Assembly: GCA_009838465.1 (NCBI GenBank)
Contig: VXRN01000059.1
Coordinates: 1-64,000, forward strand
From: Dehalococcoidia bacterium
Lineage (GTDB): Bacteria; Chloroflexota; Dehalococcoidia; Lucifugimonadales; UBA1123
DNA: 64,000 nt
Direction: 5' to 3'
Shown: in pieces, positions 35,833 through 43,640 of the stretch
Layout of the letters: each line of letters begins with the position of its first letter
Position numbering within the stretch: position 1 is the first letter of the stretch
Made by a program: the position numbers and the translations under genes
The notes under the pieces: generated by a model
Seen by the model: the letters and a program-made list of their open reading frames with translations, nothing else
What the model was told of the DNA's origin: nothing
Database searches by the model: none

Positions 35833-37098
35833 TCAACGGAGGTCCGTGATCCTGTTGGCCTTTCTGTCCTGGAGCAGATCGGTGACGGGCCGGAATTCCA
35901 TGCGTATATCGAGCAGGCCGCTGTCGTGCAGAAACTCCACGTCCTGGTGGTCGGCCAGCAGGGCAGACAGCAGACGGCCTTCGATGTGAGAGTTCCGGTC
36001 CGCTACCCTCAGTCTCATCTGCTCTGAGACCTGCTCGTTTTTCAGGACTATCTGGAGAGGCCCACTGAGGCCCGCCCGCACCAGGCTTTCGTGTATCGAG
36101 TGGTGGTGAATCTTCGATCCCAGGATCGAGGCGAACATCTCCGAACGGCCAAGCACGTCAATGCGCGGATCGTCGAGTCCGCAGACGCAGGCGCCGGGCC
36201 TCAACCTGACAAGATCGCCCAGTCTGTACCTGAGTAGGGGCAGCGCTCTCTGGACGAGCGTGGTGACTATCAATTCGCCATGGTCGGGGGCATTCCCTCC
36301 TCTTTCCACCTCAAAGAGGGTTCGGGAGCCGAACAGGTGGATTCCGGCGTGGGCGGCGCACTCGATTCCCAGCGCGGAAGTCTCGCTGGAGCCGTAATAT
36401 GAGAACACCTCTGCGCCGAGCGCCACCTGGACGCGCCTTCTGAGCGCAGCGTCCATTCCTTCGCCTATGTAGATCACCCTGCGTATCGAGTCTGGGATGG
36501 GCGAGCGCGATTCGCGGGAGGCGTCAAGGATTCTTTCGATAATCGAAGGCACGCTGACCAGTGCTGTGGGTTCGAGTCGGCTGAGAAGCTGAAGCGATCT
36601 CTCGAATCCGGCCCCGGTGCTGACGCAGTACGACTCGGCCGTCGGGACGAGTTCGCAGGCACGAGGGAAGGAAATCATCACCGCTGCCGGGTCGGTGTCC
36701 AGGCAGGCTACCCTGTCATCGGGGCCAATGCCGCAGGTTCTTAGCAGTCCGGCCAGGAACCTATGCTCGGTGGCGTCGTCTTCGTATGAGATGAACCGGA
36801 TCTTTCCGCCGCTTGTCGTTCCAGAGGATGTTTCGGTGTCAACGATTGTGTCAATCCCGCCGACCGATTCCATGCTTATCCTGTGCAGTTCGTCCACGCC
36901 GATTACCGGGAGGCTTCTGAGGACTTCCAGCGGGTCGTCGGATTCGATGTGGTGGTGGGTTATTCCGGCGTCGTGGAAGATGCGCCGATAGGAGGGGAAG
37001 TAGCGGCGGCAGTGTAGCATCGTACTGCGCAGGGCCGAGAGTTCTTCGGTGGATGGCGGTGCTATCGGCTGGATGGGCTGAGAGGTGTGTGTATTCAC
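35833..37098 (-). CDS. CapK/phenylacetate-CoA-ligase-like adenylate-forming enzyme
   Basis: A 421-residue AMP-forming enzyme. The phosphate loop TSSGTTSGG is at residues 90-98, YYGSSET at 234-240 and the YRLGDLVRLRPGACVCG segment near residues 296-312. The C-terminal domain is short and begins after DVLGRSEM. The family activates a carboxylate as acyl-AMP and usually passes it to CoA or an amine. The start is GTG. It is the last gene of the five-gene cluster, 72 bases after the DUF3326 gene; a family A repeat lies in that gap. The substrate is unknown. Confidence 0.85.
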   Translation of the reverse strand: MNTHTSQPIQPIAPPSTEELSALRSTMLHCRRYFPSYRRIFHDAGITHHHIESDDPLEVLRSLPVIGVDELHRISMESVGGIDTIVDTETSSGTTSGGKIRFISYEDDATEHRFLAGLLRTCGIGPDDRVACLDTDPAAVMISFPRACELVPTAESYCVSTGAGFERSLQLLSRLEPTALVSVPSIIERILDASRESRSPIPDSIRRVIYIGEGMDAALRRRVQVALGAEVFSYYGSSETSALGIECAAHAGIHLFGSRTLFEVERGGNAPDHGELIVTTLVQRALPLLRYRLGDLVRLRPGACVCGLDDPRIDVLGRSEMFASILGSKIHHHSIHESLVRAGLSGPLQIVLKNEQVSEQMRLRVADRNSHIEGRLLSALLADHQDVEFLHDSGLLDIRMEFRPVTDLLQDRKANRITDLR

Positions 37099-37103
37099 AA
37101 TCC

Positions 37104-37144
37104 GATCACCCTCATCCCAGCCCTCTCCCTGAGGGAGAGGGGGT
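37104..37144. repeat. Family A palindromic repeat
   Basis: Copy directly upstream of the GTG start of the adenylate-forming enzyme; on the minus strand its GATGAGGGTGATC end is the only Shine-Dalgarno-like sequence available. Confidence 0.65.
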
Positions 37145-37170
37145 TTGTTGATTGGCGGTGTGGCGTGTAG

Positions 37171-38463
37171 TCACTGGTAGGAGCGGAGGGTATTGAGTGG
37201 TCGGCGGACCGAGTTGGGGTTGAGTCCTGCTTTGAGAGCGGCGGCTATTCCTGCCGCTTCCCAGTAGTTTTCGGCCATGTAGAAGCGTCCGGGTTTCCAG
37301 GGCAGCCGTTCCAGATCGTTTCGCATCAGGCTGTGGTTCTCCCTTACCGCAATGACAGGGATACCCTGCTTCAGCGCCGCGAGTGTGGGGAGCCCGAGGC
37401 ATCCGTCGGGGATTACCAGGCAGGATATGTCTTCGGCGGTGATGACGCCTGGATTGTCGAACCGGGACTCGTCTGTCTCGATAGCGGGAGCGCGCTGAAG
37501 GCCCTTCAGCACCGACTGCAAGAAGGTGATGGATATTATCTCAGCGGCCATTCGTGAGTCCACGATACCCGGGTCCACAGCGGCTATGTCGTCGGACTCC
37601 ATCATGGGCGCATGGGCGGTGGGTATGTCCAGTATGGCGGAGACGGCGTGGGTGAGAAGAGCCTCAACGCCGCCCCAGGGATTTATCATCTCGCCTCCAC
37701 TGGTGAAGTAGTCATAGTGGTAGTGTGCGGGAACCTCGACCACCGAAGCCAATGCCACTGCGTCGTAGCTGTCGCGCCGCTCTATGAGGGTTTCGAGTAG
37801 TCCGGCGACGCCCTCCACGTAACCGGAGGCGCGTCCAGTGTCGGTGTAACTCCCGACTACCTTCATAGGCGGCTCGACATTTACTATTCCGGCGCAGTTC
37901 AGGCCGTATGTGGCGCGGGCGGCGTTCACGGCGTTCACCGTGTACTTGGCATAGCGCTCATTGTAGCTTCCATCCAGAGCGACCAGGACCCGGTTCGCTC
38001 TGGCGGGCCGAAGTCCGACCGTCCCCATCATCAGGCGGGTCAGAACGCTGCCCTCGACATACAGCCCGTTGGGGGGAAGCTCATTGATGTCCGAGGCGTT
38101 GACCACGTTGGGGTGAGTAATGAAGGTGTCGGCTATGTGCGCGAACAAGACCGCGGTGGGAGTTGCGTCTCCCGAGTGTCCTCCAATCTCCGCTCCGATT
38201 CCGGTCGGAACCATGAAAACCACATTGAATCGCTCCTGGGACTCATGGGTCCGACGCCTGAATTCGAACAGGGGAGAAACGTCGTATTGGCGCTCGCCTG
38301 CGATCACGCCTATTTCGCAGTGGTATGGGCCGTCGTCGTAGTTGGTGACGGCGAAGCGCACGGGTACTTCGTCTTGTGTGAGAAACCTGGCGACATCGGA
38401 GCGGATTGCCTTAAAGGTGTCTGGGCTAGGCCCGATGGATACCTGTCTTTCAGTAAGCAGCAA
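37171..38463 (-). CDS. DUF3326 family protein
   Basis: A 430-residue protein with the DUF3326 hallmark segments VPTGIGAEIGGHSGDATP (about residues 105-122) and FITHPNVVNASDINELPPNGLYVEGS, and a C-terminal PDGCLGLPTLAALKQGIPVIAVREN. The function is unknown; the GIGAxIGGxxGDA and late GLPTLAAL motifs suggest a ligand- or nucleotide-binding enzyme. The start is TTG with GGAG 8 bases upstream. It overlaps the upstream decarboxylase gene by 14 bases, so the two are translationally linked. Confidence 0.8.
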   Translation of the reverse strand: MLLTERQVSIGPSPDTFKAIRSDVARFLTQDEVPVRFAVTNYDDGPYHCEIGVIAGERQYDVSPLFEFRRRTHESQERFNVVFMVPTGIGAEIGGHSGDATPTAVLFAHIADTFITHPNVVNASDINELPPNGLYVEGSVLTRLMMGTVGLRPARANRVLVALDGSYNERYAKYTVNAVNAARATYGLNCAGIVNVEPPMKVVGSYTDTGRASGYVEGVAGLLETLIERRDSYDAVALASVVEVPAHYHYDYFTSGGEMINPWGGVEALLTHAVSAILDIPTAHAPMMESDDIAAVDPGIVDSRMAAEIISITFLQSVLKGLQRAPAIETDESRFDNPGVITAEDISCLVIPDGCLGLPTLAALKQGIPVIAVRENHSLMRNDLERLPWKPGRFYMAENYWEAAGIAAALKAGLNPNSVRRPLNTLRSYQ

Positions 38464-39640
38464 TTGGTATCGCTCCGTTCCTGCTGGTGAAGTCGTCGTA
38501 GCCGTAATTTGAAACCAGGTCGAAAGTCCCGTCTTCTCTCAGGATATAGACGCTGGGAATCGGTATTCCATTGAAAGGAACGGCGCGTGAGTGTGAGTAT
38601 GCGCCCGCGTCCACGATTGCGATGCGTTCTCCGGTTCTGACGGGGTCTTGAAAGTCGTAGTCGCCAAATATGTCTCCCGCGAGACAGGTTCGACCGGCAA
38701 GTCTTGTTGGGTTGCCTTCGTCCGCCTCCGGGCGGATGACAGCCGGAGTGTACTGGTACTCGAAAACTTCCGGCATATGGCTTGTGGACGTATCCAGAAC
38801 TACGATGTCTGTCCCGTCGTTAGGGAACACGTCCAAAGCCTCCGCTACCAGGAATCCCGCCTGCTGGACCAGGGCCGTGCCGGGCTCGATGAACACCTTG
38901 ACACAGTAGTCCGAACGGAGTCTTCCCACAACTTGCTCAAGTGGTGAAGTATCCATCTCTGGACCGAGATAGTACCCTCCACCCAGATTCACCCAGCGCA
39001 GGTTGTCGATGCGTTTGAGAGTATCCGATACCGCCTCTGAACTTTGGGCCAATTGAGACAGATCATTCGACTCGCAGTTGTTGTGGATATGCACCCCTTC
39101 CAGGCCATCGGGCATACGAACGATTTTCTCAAGGCCGGACAGGGGTACGCCAAGTTTCGAACCCGGCCTGGAAGGATCGTACCTGGGGTCGGGGACGAAG
39201 GACAGTTCGGGGTTCAGCCTTACGCCTAGTGAAGTGGTTCCTGACTTGAGCGCCGACGCAACATCGAACTGAAATGTCGAATTCAGGGACATATAGTCGG
39301 CTAAGGCCAGTGTGGATTCAATGTCGTCGGGGGAATATGCCGGGGAGTAGCAGTGCAGGGATTGACCGGAACGCCTGACGCTGTCGGCGATTCGGGCCTC
39401 GAATACGGAGCTCGCGGCGAATCCGTGTACGTGAGAGGAAAGCGTTTCGAGAACAGGGACCAGTGCGCAGGCCTTGAGTGTGTAGAGCAGTTCGCAGCCC
39501 GCCCGTTCCGCGATGAGGGCGGCCTGCTGCGACATCGCTCGCAATGCGGCTTCGGAGTACACGTATGCGGGCGTGCTTGGAACGCTCAGCGCCTGGTTGG
39601 CCTGAGTCTGTATCAGACGGTCGAACTCTGTGGGATTCAT
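38450..39640 (-). CDS. Carboxynorspermidine decarboxylase-like PLP enzyme (NspC family)
   Basis: A 396-residue fold-III PLP decarboxylase. The Schiff-base Lys is Lys 56 in LYTLKAC. VHIHNNCE (His 186), the phosphate-binding NLGGG (219-222) and CLAGDIFGDY (Cys 319, Asp 323) are the arrangement of carboxynorspermidine/carboxyspermidine decarboxylases. That enzyme normally works after a carboxy(nor)spermidine dehydrogenase, but none is present. Its placement with adenylate-forming enzymes suggests that it makes an amine for a different pathway. No Shine-Dalgarno is visible. A family B repeat lies 24 bases upstream. Confidence 0.85.
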   Translation of the reverse strand: MNPTEFDRLIQTQANQALSVPSTPAYVYSEAALRAMSQQAALIAERAGCELLYTLKACALVPVLETLSSHVHGFAASSVFEARIADSVRRSGQSLHCYSPAYSPDDIESTLALADYMSLNSTFQFDVASALKSGTTSLGVRLNPELSFVPDPRYDPSRPGSKLGVPLSGLEKIVRMPDGLEGVHIHNNCESNDLSQLAQSSEAVSDTLKRIDNLRWVNLGGGYYLGPEMDTSPLEQVVGRLRSDYCVKVFIEPGTALVQQAGFLVAEALDVFPNDGTDIVVLDTSTSHMPEVFEYQYTPAVIRPEADEGNPTRLAGRTCLAGDIFGDYDFQDPVRTGERIAIVDAGAYSHSRAVPFNGIPIPSVYILREDGTFDLVSNYGYDDFTSRNGAIPIAAY

Positions 39641-39663
39641 GTGAACAAATCTATCACAGTCCA

Positions 39664-39698
39664 GTCTTTAGTATTTAGTTATCAGTTGTCAGTTATTC
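39664..39698. repeat. Family B short repeat
   Basis: TTTAGTATTTAGTTATCAGTTGTCAGTT between the degenerate ligase and decarboxylase genes. Its right end runs into the 3' end of the ligase-like frame. Confidence 0.55.
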
Positions 39699-40552
39699 TT
39701 GGTAGAGCGGCTCTCATCCATGCAAGAGGAGCTTGCTATCGGGGAAAGTGGATGCGCGGACTGATTGGATAGGTCGAAAGTAGCCGTATCGCCGGTGTCC
39801 AGTCTGACTATGGGTTGGACACGGGAAAAATACGGAGTCACAACCAGAGCGCCTTCGGAGGATGTCTCGAAATAGAAGGCGTCATGGGCCAAGTTGTACT
39901 CTCCTCCGTCGCTCTTACTGCCAAGGACTCCGAACTCATTGCAAACGTACAGATCCAGAAAAGGAATGCCTTTCGGGACAGTTCCCGCCCCAACGGTGAC
40001 GACGCTCCGAACGGAGGTTGGCAGATCATCGGCGTCGAGCCGGTCGGACAGCAGCGCCACTATGTCCGGCTCGAATTTGCTTACGAGTTCGCCGAATCGG
40101 TCCGTGCCGCTGTCGCTGACCAGATGGGCCGGTATGCCCATGCGGACGAAGACGGCGCACATCTCCGCTCCGAAGTAGCGATTGTCGAACGTGGACGCAA
40201 TCACCGCGCTTGGCTCATCAACGTCTTTGGGAACGACTGGTGACAGAGCCTCCCGCAGTATCCTGACTCTCAGGCGCGCTTGGGATACACCTTCGGCGAC
40301 CGGCGCATGGTCGGGAGACTGACCCAACCATGGCCCCGGTATCCAGTCAATCTCTTCGGGGTTTGTCACCAGGTCGGCGAACCTCTGTTGCCGGTATTCG
40401 CGCGCCTCCACTAAGGGAAGCCGCTCGAAGTCGGAAAGCGAGTTGATAGGCCCGTTTCCCAGCTTCCGACGCCAGAAGGAGGTCTGTCGCGCGGCATCCA
40501 CCGCGGATGCGAGAAGTTGGAGCTGGCGCTGTTCATTCGGTGGATGATTCAC
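39689..40552 (-). CDS. Truncated, degenerate adenylate-forming enzyme homologue
   Basis: A 287-residue protein that resembles the N-terminal core of PaaK/CapK-like enzymes. RQTSFWRRKLGN and FERLPLVEAREYRQ match the start of the family, CNEFG (204-208) matches the YGxxE motif, and VRLDTGDTATF matches the YRxGD motif. The Ser/Thr/Gly-rich phosphate loop and the whole C-terminal domain are missing. It is thus a possible pseudoenzyme partner, or a specialised acyl-binding subunit, of the intact enzyme in the same cluster. The GTG start is 8 bases after the upstream stop. Confidence 0.65.
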   Translation of the reverse strand: MNHPPNEQRQLQLLASAVDAARQTSFWRRKLGNGPINSLSDFERLPLVEAREYRQQRFADLVTNPEEIDWIPGPWLGQSPDHAPVAEGVSQARLRVRILREALSPVVPKDVDEPSAVIASTFDNRYFGAEMCAVFVRMGIPAHLVSDSGTDRFGELVSKFEPDIVALLSDRLDADDLPTSVRSVVTVGAGTVPKGIPFLDLYVCNEFGVLGSKSDGGEYNLAHDAFYFETSSEGALVVTPYFSRVQPIVRLDTGDTATFDLSNQSAHPLSPIASSSCMDESRSTKNN

Positions 40553-40560
40553 GGCTGTCT

Positions 40561-41916
40561 CTACAGTTTCAGGATTGCCAGGCCCATCTGGTGCCCAAAG
40601 CCCTCGAACAGGTCGTAGCGTTCCAGCAGGTGGTCGTGAGAGTCGAGAATGGCGTCCGCTGCCTCGGGTTCACGCGCGTAGAATGACTCTCCCTGGGGAC
40701 CGTCTAAACGCCAGTCGGAGCGGACATCCACTTCCAGGTCGTTGGGAGCGGCGAGCCGTTCGTAGAGCGCGTTCATCTCCTGGAATTCCTCGTCCGTCTT
40801 GTATGGGACCGGAGCAACAAGAAATTCGGGAGTTATGACAAGGCCGAGTTCGTTGTCGAATACCTGCACCAGATCAATCTCCGGTATGTAATTTTCCATG
40901 GCGTAGCACAAGTCCAGCGCAAGATCGTCCGGGGCCCGGTGATAGTAGAAGTTCTCGGAATATGTTCCCATCCTCACGGGCAGCGGTCTTGGAAAGTCGG
41001 AGTCAAGGAGCGCTTCACACTCCGGCCCGCCCAGGAACAGAAACGGTATGTTGCCGTTGGTAGCGTCAACGAGTATGTGCTGTTCTTCGATCACATATTC
41101 CAGCGCCAGATGCTGCCAGAATCGCATTATGTGCCGCGATCCCCTGAAATCGAACGTTTCCAGCAAGCGTCGTAGATCGTCGCCGGGAAGTTTCCCCAAG
41201 GCGTCCGGTCCTGCGAAGACGTAACTTGACTCCAGGCCGCGCATATCGGTGATGAACTTGAGCGCCTGTACTTTCTCAGAGCAGATTGCCCCGCGTCCTT
41301 CGATTATGTTCAGAAGAGTCTCATCGGCAGTTTTGTAAGGTATTCTTCGTCCGGTGAAGCGGGAGTAATTCTCGAATGGGCTGTTCCATATCTCCTTTGC
41401 CACCAAACGGAGGAAATCGAGTTCGGACTCATGCCCGAAGCCCGTCGCGCCTTCGACGAACCGCTCGAATCGGTCGCTGTTTCGGTCCCATCGTCTCCGA
41501 TTGAAGCCCGTCCAGTTTCTGGTGTACCCGGTTTCGCTGCGGTCTATGGATACCTCCAGCAGGTGAACGTAGGAATCGCTCAGAAGGACTGTCTCACACG
41601 GCGCGGTATGATCAGGATTTAACTCGCGCGGCCCGCTTCTGAGCACCGTACCGGGAATCAAAGTGCCAGGTGTTCCGTCGTCCGACAGTGTGAGGGTGAC
41701 GTCCTGCAACGCCTGAAATACGTCCGAAGAGTCCGGCAGCAGACGCCGGTCAGAAACCAACCGGCTGGCGTCTCCGACCGCCAGATATTCCGACACCAGC
41801 CGCCTGACCGGCGTTCTGATGTCCTCCGGTTCGACCCTGAGCGTACACGTCTTCCCAGTCAGATAGTCCGACCATCTCAGAAATGCGGGAAGGGTGTCGT
41901 CATGGTCGGGTTTCAC
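40561..41916 (-). CDS. Transglutaminase/arylamine-NAT-like cysteine enzyme
   Basis: A 451-residue protein with no confident family name. A papain-like triad can be read: Cys 212 in EGRGAICSEK, His 280 in EEQHILVDATNG and Asp 284 in the same segment. In transglutaminase-core and arylamine N-acetyltransferase proteins, Cys is likewise preceded by a turn and His-x-x-x-Asp follows. About 190 residues precede the Cys and 160 follow the Asp, with no membrane segment or signal. I prefer the GTG at 41916 (AGGA 8 bases upstream) over TTG at 41940. It is the first gene of the cluster. Confidence 0.65.
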   Translation of the reverse strand: MKPDHDDTLPAFLRWSDYLTGKTCTLRVEPEDIRTPVRRLVSEYLAVGDASRLVSDRRLLPDSSDVFQALQDVTLTLSDDGTPGTLIPGTVLRSGPRELNPDHTAPCETVLLSDSYVHLLEVSIDRSETGYTRNWTGFNRRRWDRNSDRFERFVEGATGFGHESELDFLRLVAKEIWNSPFENYSRFTGRRIPYKTADETLLNIIEGRGAICSEKVQALKFITDMRGLESSYVFAGPDALGKLPGDDLRRLLETFDFRGSRHIMRFWQHLALEYVIEEQHILVDATNGNIPFLFLGGPECEALLDSDFPRPLPVRMGTYSENFYYHRAPDDLALDLCYAMENYIPEIDLVQVFDNELGLVITPEFLVAPVPYKTDEEFQEMNALYERLAAPNDLEVDVRSDWRLDGPQGESFYAREPEAADAILDSHDHLLERYDLFEGFGHQMGLAILKL

Positions 41917-42011
41917 TCTCGGATTCCTGTAAAGGTGCAATATTGGTCCATTCTATCAATTGAAGAGGAGAGGCAAAAGGTCAGGAATTCGTCTTGGTTC
42001 CATAGATAGAC

Positions 42012-42017
42012 TATAAT
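42012..42017 (+). promoter_or_regulatory. -10 box of a probably leaderless TlpA-like gene
   Basis: A perfect TATAAT ends 7 bases before the ATG at 42025, and no ribosome-binding sequence lies between, so transcription may begin at the start codon. The -35 region is poor. Confidence 0.45.
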
Positions 42018-42024
42018 CTTGAAT

Positions 42025-42684
42025 ATGAAGACCCTCGCCCCGCCACTCATAATAGTCGCGATTGTCCTTGCCAGCGTCGCCTGTGGGCATACGGCATCAC
42101 CGTTGCCGACTGCCACGCCGGTTCCTACTTCCACGCCCACGCCTGTTCCTACCGCAACTTCTTCGCCGACACCCGTTCCGACCGCGACCGCGAAACCCGC
42201 TCCGACGAGCACCGCGCTACCCGCGCCCACACCGGCAAGGATTCAGCCCCGCGCGACGCGGGAAACCGGCAAGGCCATCGACTTTGAAATCGAGACATTT
42301 GGTGGCGAGACGATAAAGTTGTCTGACTTCGAGGGCAATGTCGTAGTCCTGAATTTCTGGGCGTCCTGGTGTCCGCCGTGCCGATGGGAAATGCCCTTCT
42401 TCGAGAGGATGAGCCAGGAATACGAGGATCAGGATGTGGTCTTTCTCGGTGTGGCAATCTCAGATACGCTGGAAAATGTCCGGGCGTTTGCGGAGGGTGT
42501 CGGGGTTACATATCCCAACGGCTTGGATGAAACCGGCGAGATTGCCAGGGACTACAGTGTAGTCTCGCTTCCGACTACGTTCTTCATTGGTAAAGACGGC
42601 AACGTCGAGCGCAGGCTTTCGAGCGCGGCGAACGAGGGTGTGCTGAAAGTGTTCCTCAGAGGTCAGCTAAGGCCTAGGAATTAG
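42025..42684 (+). CDS. TlpA/ResA-like thiol-disulfide lipoprotein
   Basis: A 219-residue lipoprotein (lipobox ASVAC) with a Pro/Thr-rich linker to about residue 75 and a thioredoxin-fold domain carrying the redox centre WASWCPPC and the cis-Pro segment SLPTTFFIG. It resembles ResA/CcmG-type reductants that keep cytochrome c or other exported cysteines reduced, and could serve the CcmH/CcmF pathway encoded at 18.8-21.3 kb. TTG at 42019 is an alternative start. Confidence 0.87.
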   Translation: MKTLAPPLIIVAIVLASVACGHTASPLPTATPVPTSTPTPVPTATSSPTPVPTATAKPAPTSTALPAPTPARIQPRATRETGKAIDFEIETFGGETIKLSDFEGNVVVLNFWASWCPPCRWEMPFFERMSQEYEDQDVVFLGVAISDTLENVRAFAEGVGVTYPNGLDETGEIARDYSVVSLPTTFFIGKDGNVERRLSSAANEGVLKVFLRGQLRPRN

Positions 42685-42725
42685 ATACGTTCGGGCGCAG
42701 GGGTTGGGTTAAGCGTTCAATCAAA

Positions 42726-42755
42726 TTGACACTCATTTCAGCCAATCACTATAAT
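42726..42755 (+). promoter_or_regulatory. Consensus sigma-70 promoter of the rpmH operon
   Basis: TTGACA at 42726-42731, an 18-base spacer and TATAAT at 42750-42755; both boxes are perfect. The predicted start is about 20 bases before the rpmH ATG, with GAGAGGTTGAG as ribosome site. Confidence 0.85.
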
Positions 42756-42781
42756 TCTTGTGTTTGAGAGGTTGAGTTTAG

Positions 42782-42919
42782 ATGCCTAAGAGAACTTATC
42801 AGCCGAAGAAGAGACGACGTGCCAGGGTGCACGGCTTCAGAACACGAATGCGTACCAAAGCAGGCCGGAACGTTCTCAAGAGGAGAATGTTCAAGGGTCG
42901 GCATAAGCTGAGCGTTTGA
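42782..42919 (+). CDS. rpmH: 50S ribosomal protein L34
   Basis: A 45-residue basic protein, [19 protein letters not shown] at the start, then [16 protein letters not shown] and KGRHKLSV at the end, which is diagnostic for L34. It is the first gene behind a consensus promoter and is followed by rnpA after 75 bases, the classic arrangement. Confidence 0.97.
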   Translation: MPKRTYQPKKRRRARVHGFRTRMRTKAGRNVLKRRMFKGRHKLSV

Positions 42920-42994
42920 TTAACCACAACTATTTCCGCCCGATTTATCGCGAATCGCGTATTCTGCCCTTGGCAGGGAGCTACCCCGAGACCT

Positions 42995-43336
42995 ATGCAG
43001 CGGGCGCGCCGTCTGAGAAAGTCCAGCGACTTTGCATTGGCCAGGCGTCTCGGCAAGAGCCGGGTTGATAGAAGGCTGGTGCTGATAGCTCGCGCCAATG
43101 ATTCAGGCGCGACTAGATTCGGCTTTTCCGTCAGCAAGCGTCTGGGGAACGCTGTCACTCGTAACAAGATAAAGAGGAGATTGAAGTCGGCGGCGGTGAG
43201 GGCGTCCGTGCAGGAAGGTTGGGATATCGTGGTCATTGCTCGCCAGGGTGCGCGGACAGCGGACTACTGGGCGCTGAAACGCTCATTGGACAGGCTGCTC
43301 GCCCGCTCCGGGGTCCTGGAACCGAAAACCGGATGA
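42995..43336 (+). CDS. rnpA: Ribonuclease P protein component
   Basis: A 113-residue basic protein subunit of RNase P, which matures tRNA 5' ends. RLRKSSDFA at the N-terminus and the RNR-type motif GNAVTRNKIKRRLK are present. It lies between rpmH and yidD as usual. The start at 42995 has only a distant GGGAG upstream. Confidence 0.93.
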   Translation: MQRARRLRKSSDFALARRLGKSRVDRRLVLIARANDSGATRFGFSVSKRLGNAVTRNKIKRRLKSAAVRASVQEGWDIVVIARQGARTADYWALKRSLDRLLARSGVLEPKTG

Positions 43337-43360
43337 GACGCGGCAGGGAGATATGCGCCG

Positions 43361-43570
43361 ATGAGAAGTCCCGCTCTGGCAGCCATAAAATTCTATCAAC
43401 TGGCGGTTTCTCCATATCTGCCCGGACTGTGCAGGCATAGCCCCAGTTGTTCCAACTACTCGTATGAGGCCATTTCAAGATATGGCTTCCTTCGCGGGTC
43501 GTGGCTGACTCTGAAACGACTTGGACGCTGCAACCCGCTCGGCAGCAGTGGATATGACCCTGTTCCATAG
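43361..43570 (+). CDS. yidD: Membrane protein insertion efficiency factor YidD
   Basis: A 69-residue protein with the conserved CRHSPSCSNYSYEAI segment and the C-terminal RCNPLGSSGYDPVP. It is a small amphipathic membrane-associated protein that assists YidC-dependent insertion. Confidence 0.95.
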   Translation: MRSPALAAIKFYQLAVSPYLPGLCRHSPSCSNYSYEAISRYGFLRGSWLTLKRLGRCNPLGSSGYDPVP

Positions 43571-43640
43571 TCCATACTCTAAACATAGGAAATCGCGCGG
43601 ATGCCCCTGACTCGGCATCCCAGTTACGGAAAATTCACAA

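Noticed and set aside
42685-42781. Possible oriC beside rpmH
   Set aside because: No DnaA-box-like TTATNCACA sequences and no dnaA gene; only a normal promoter is present.
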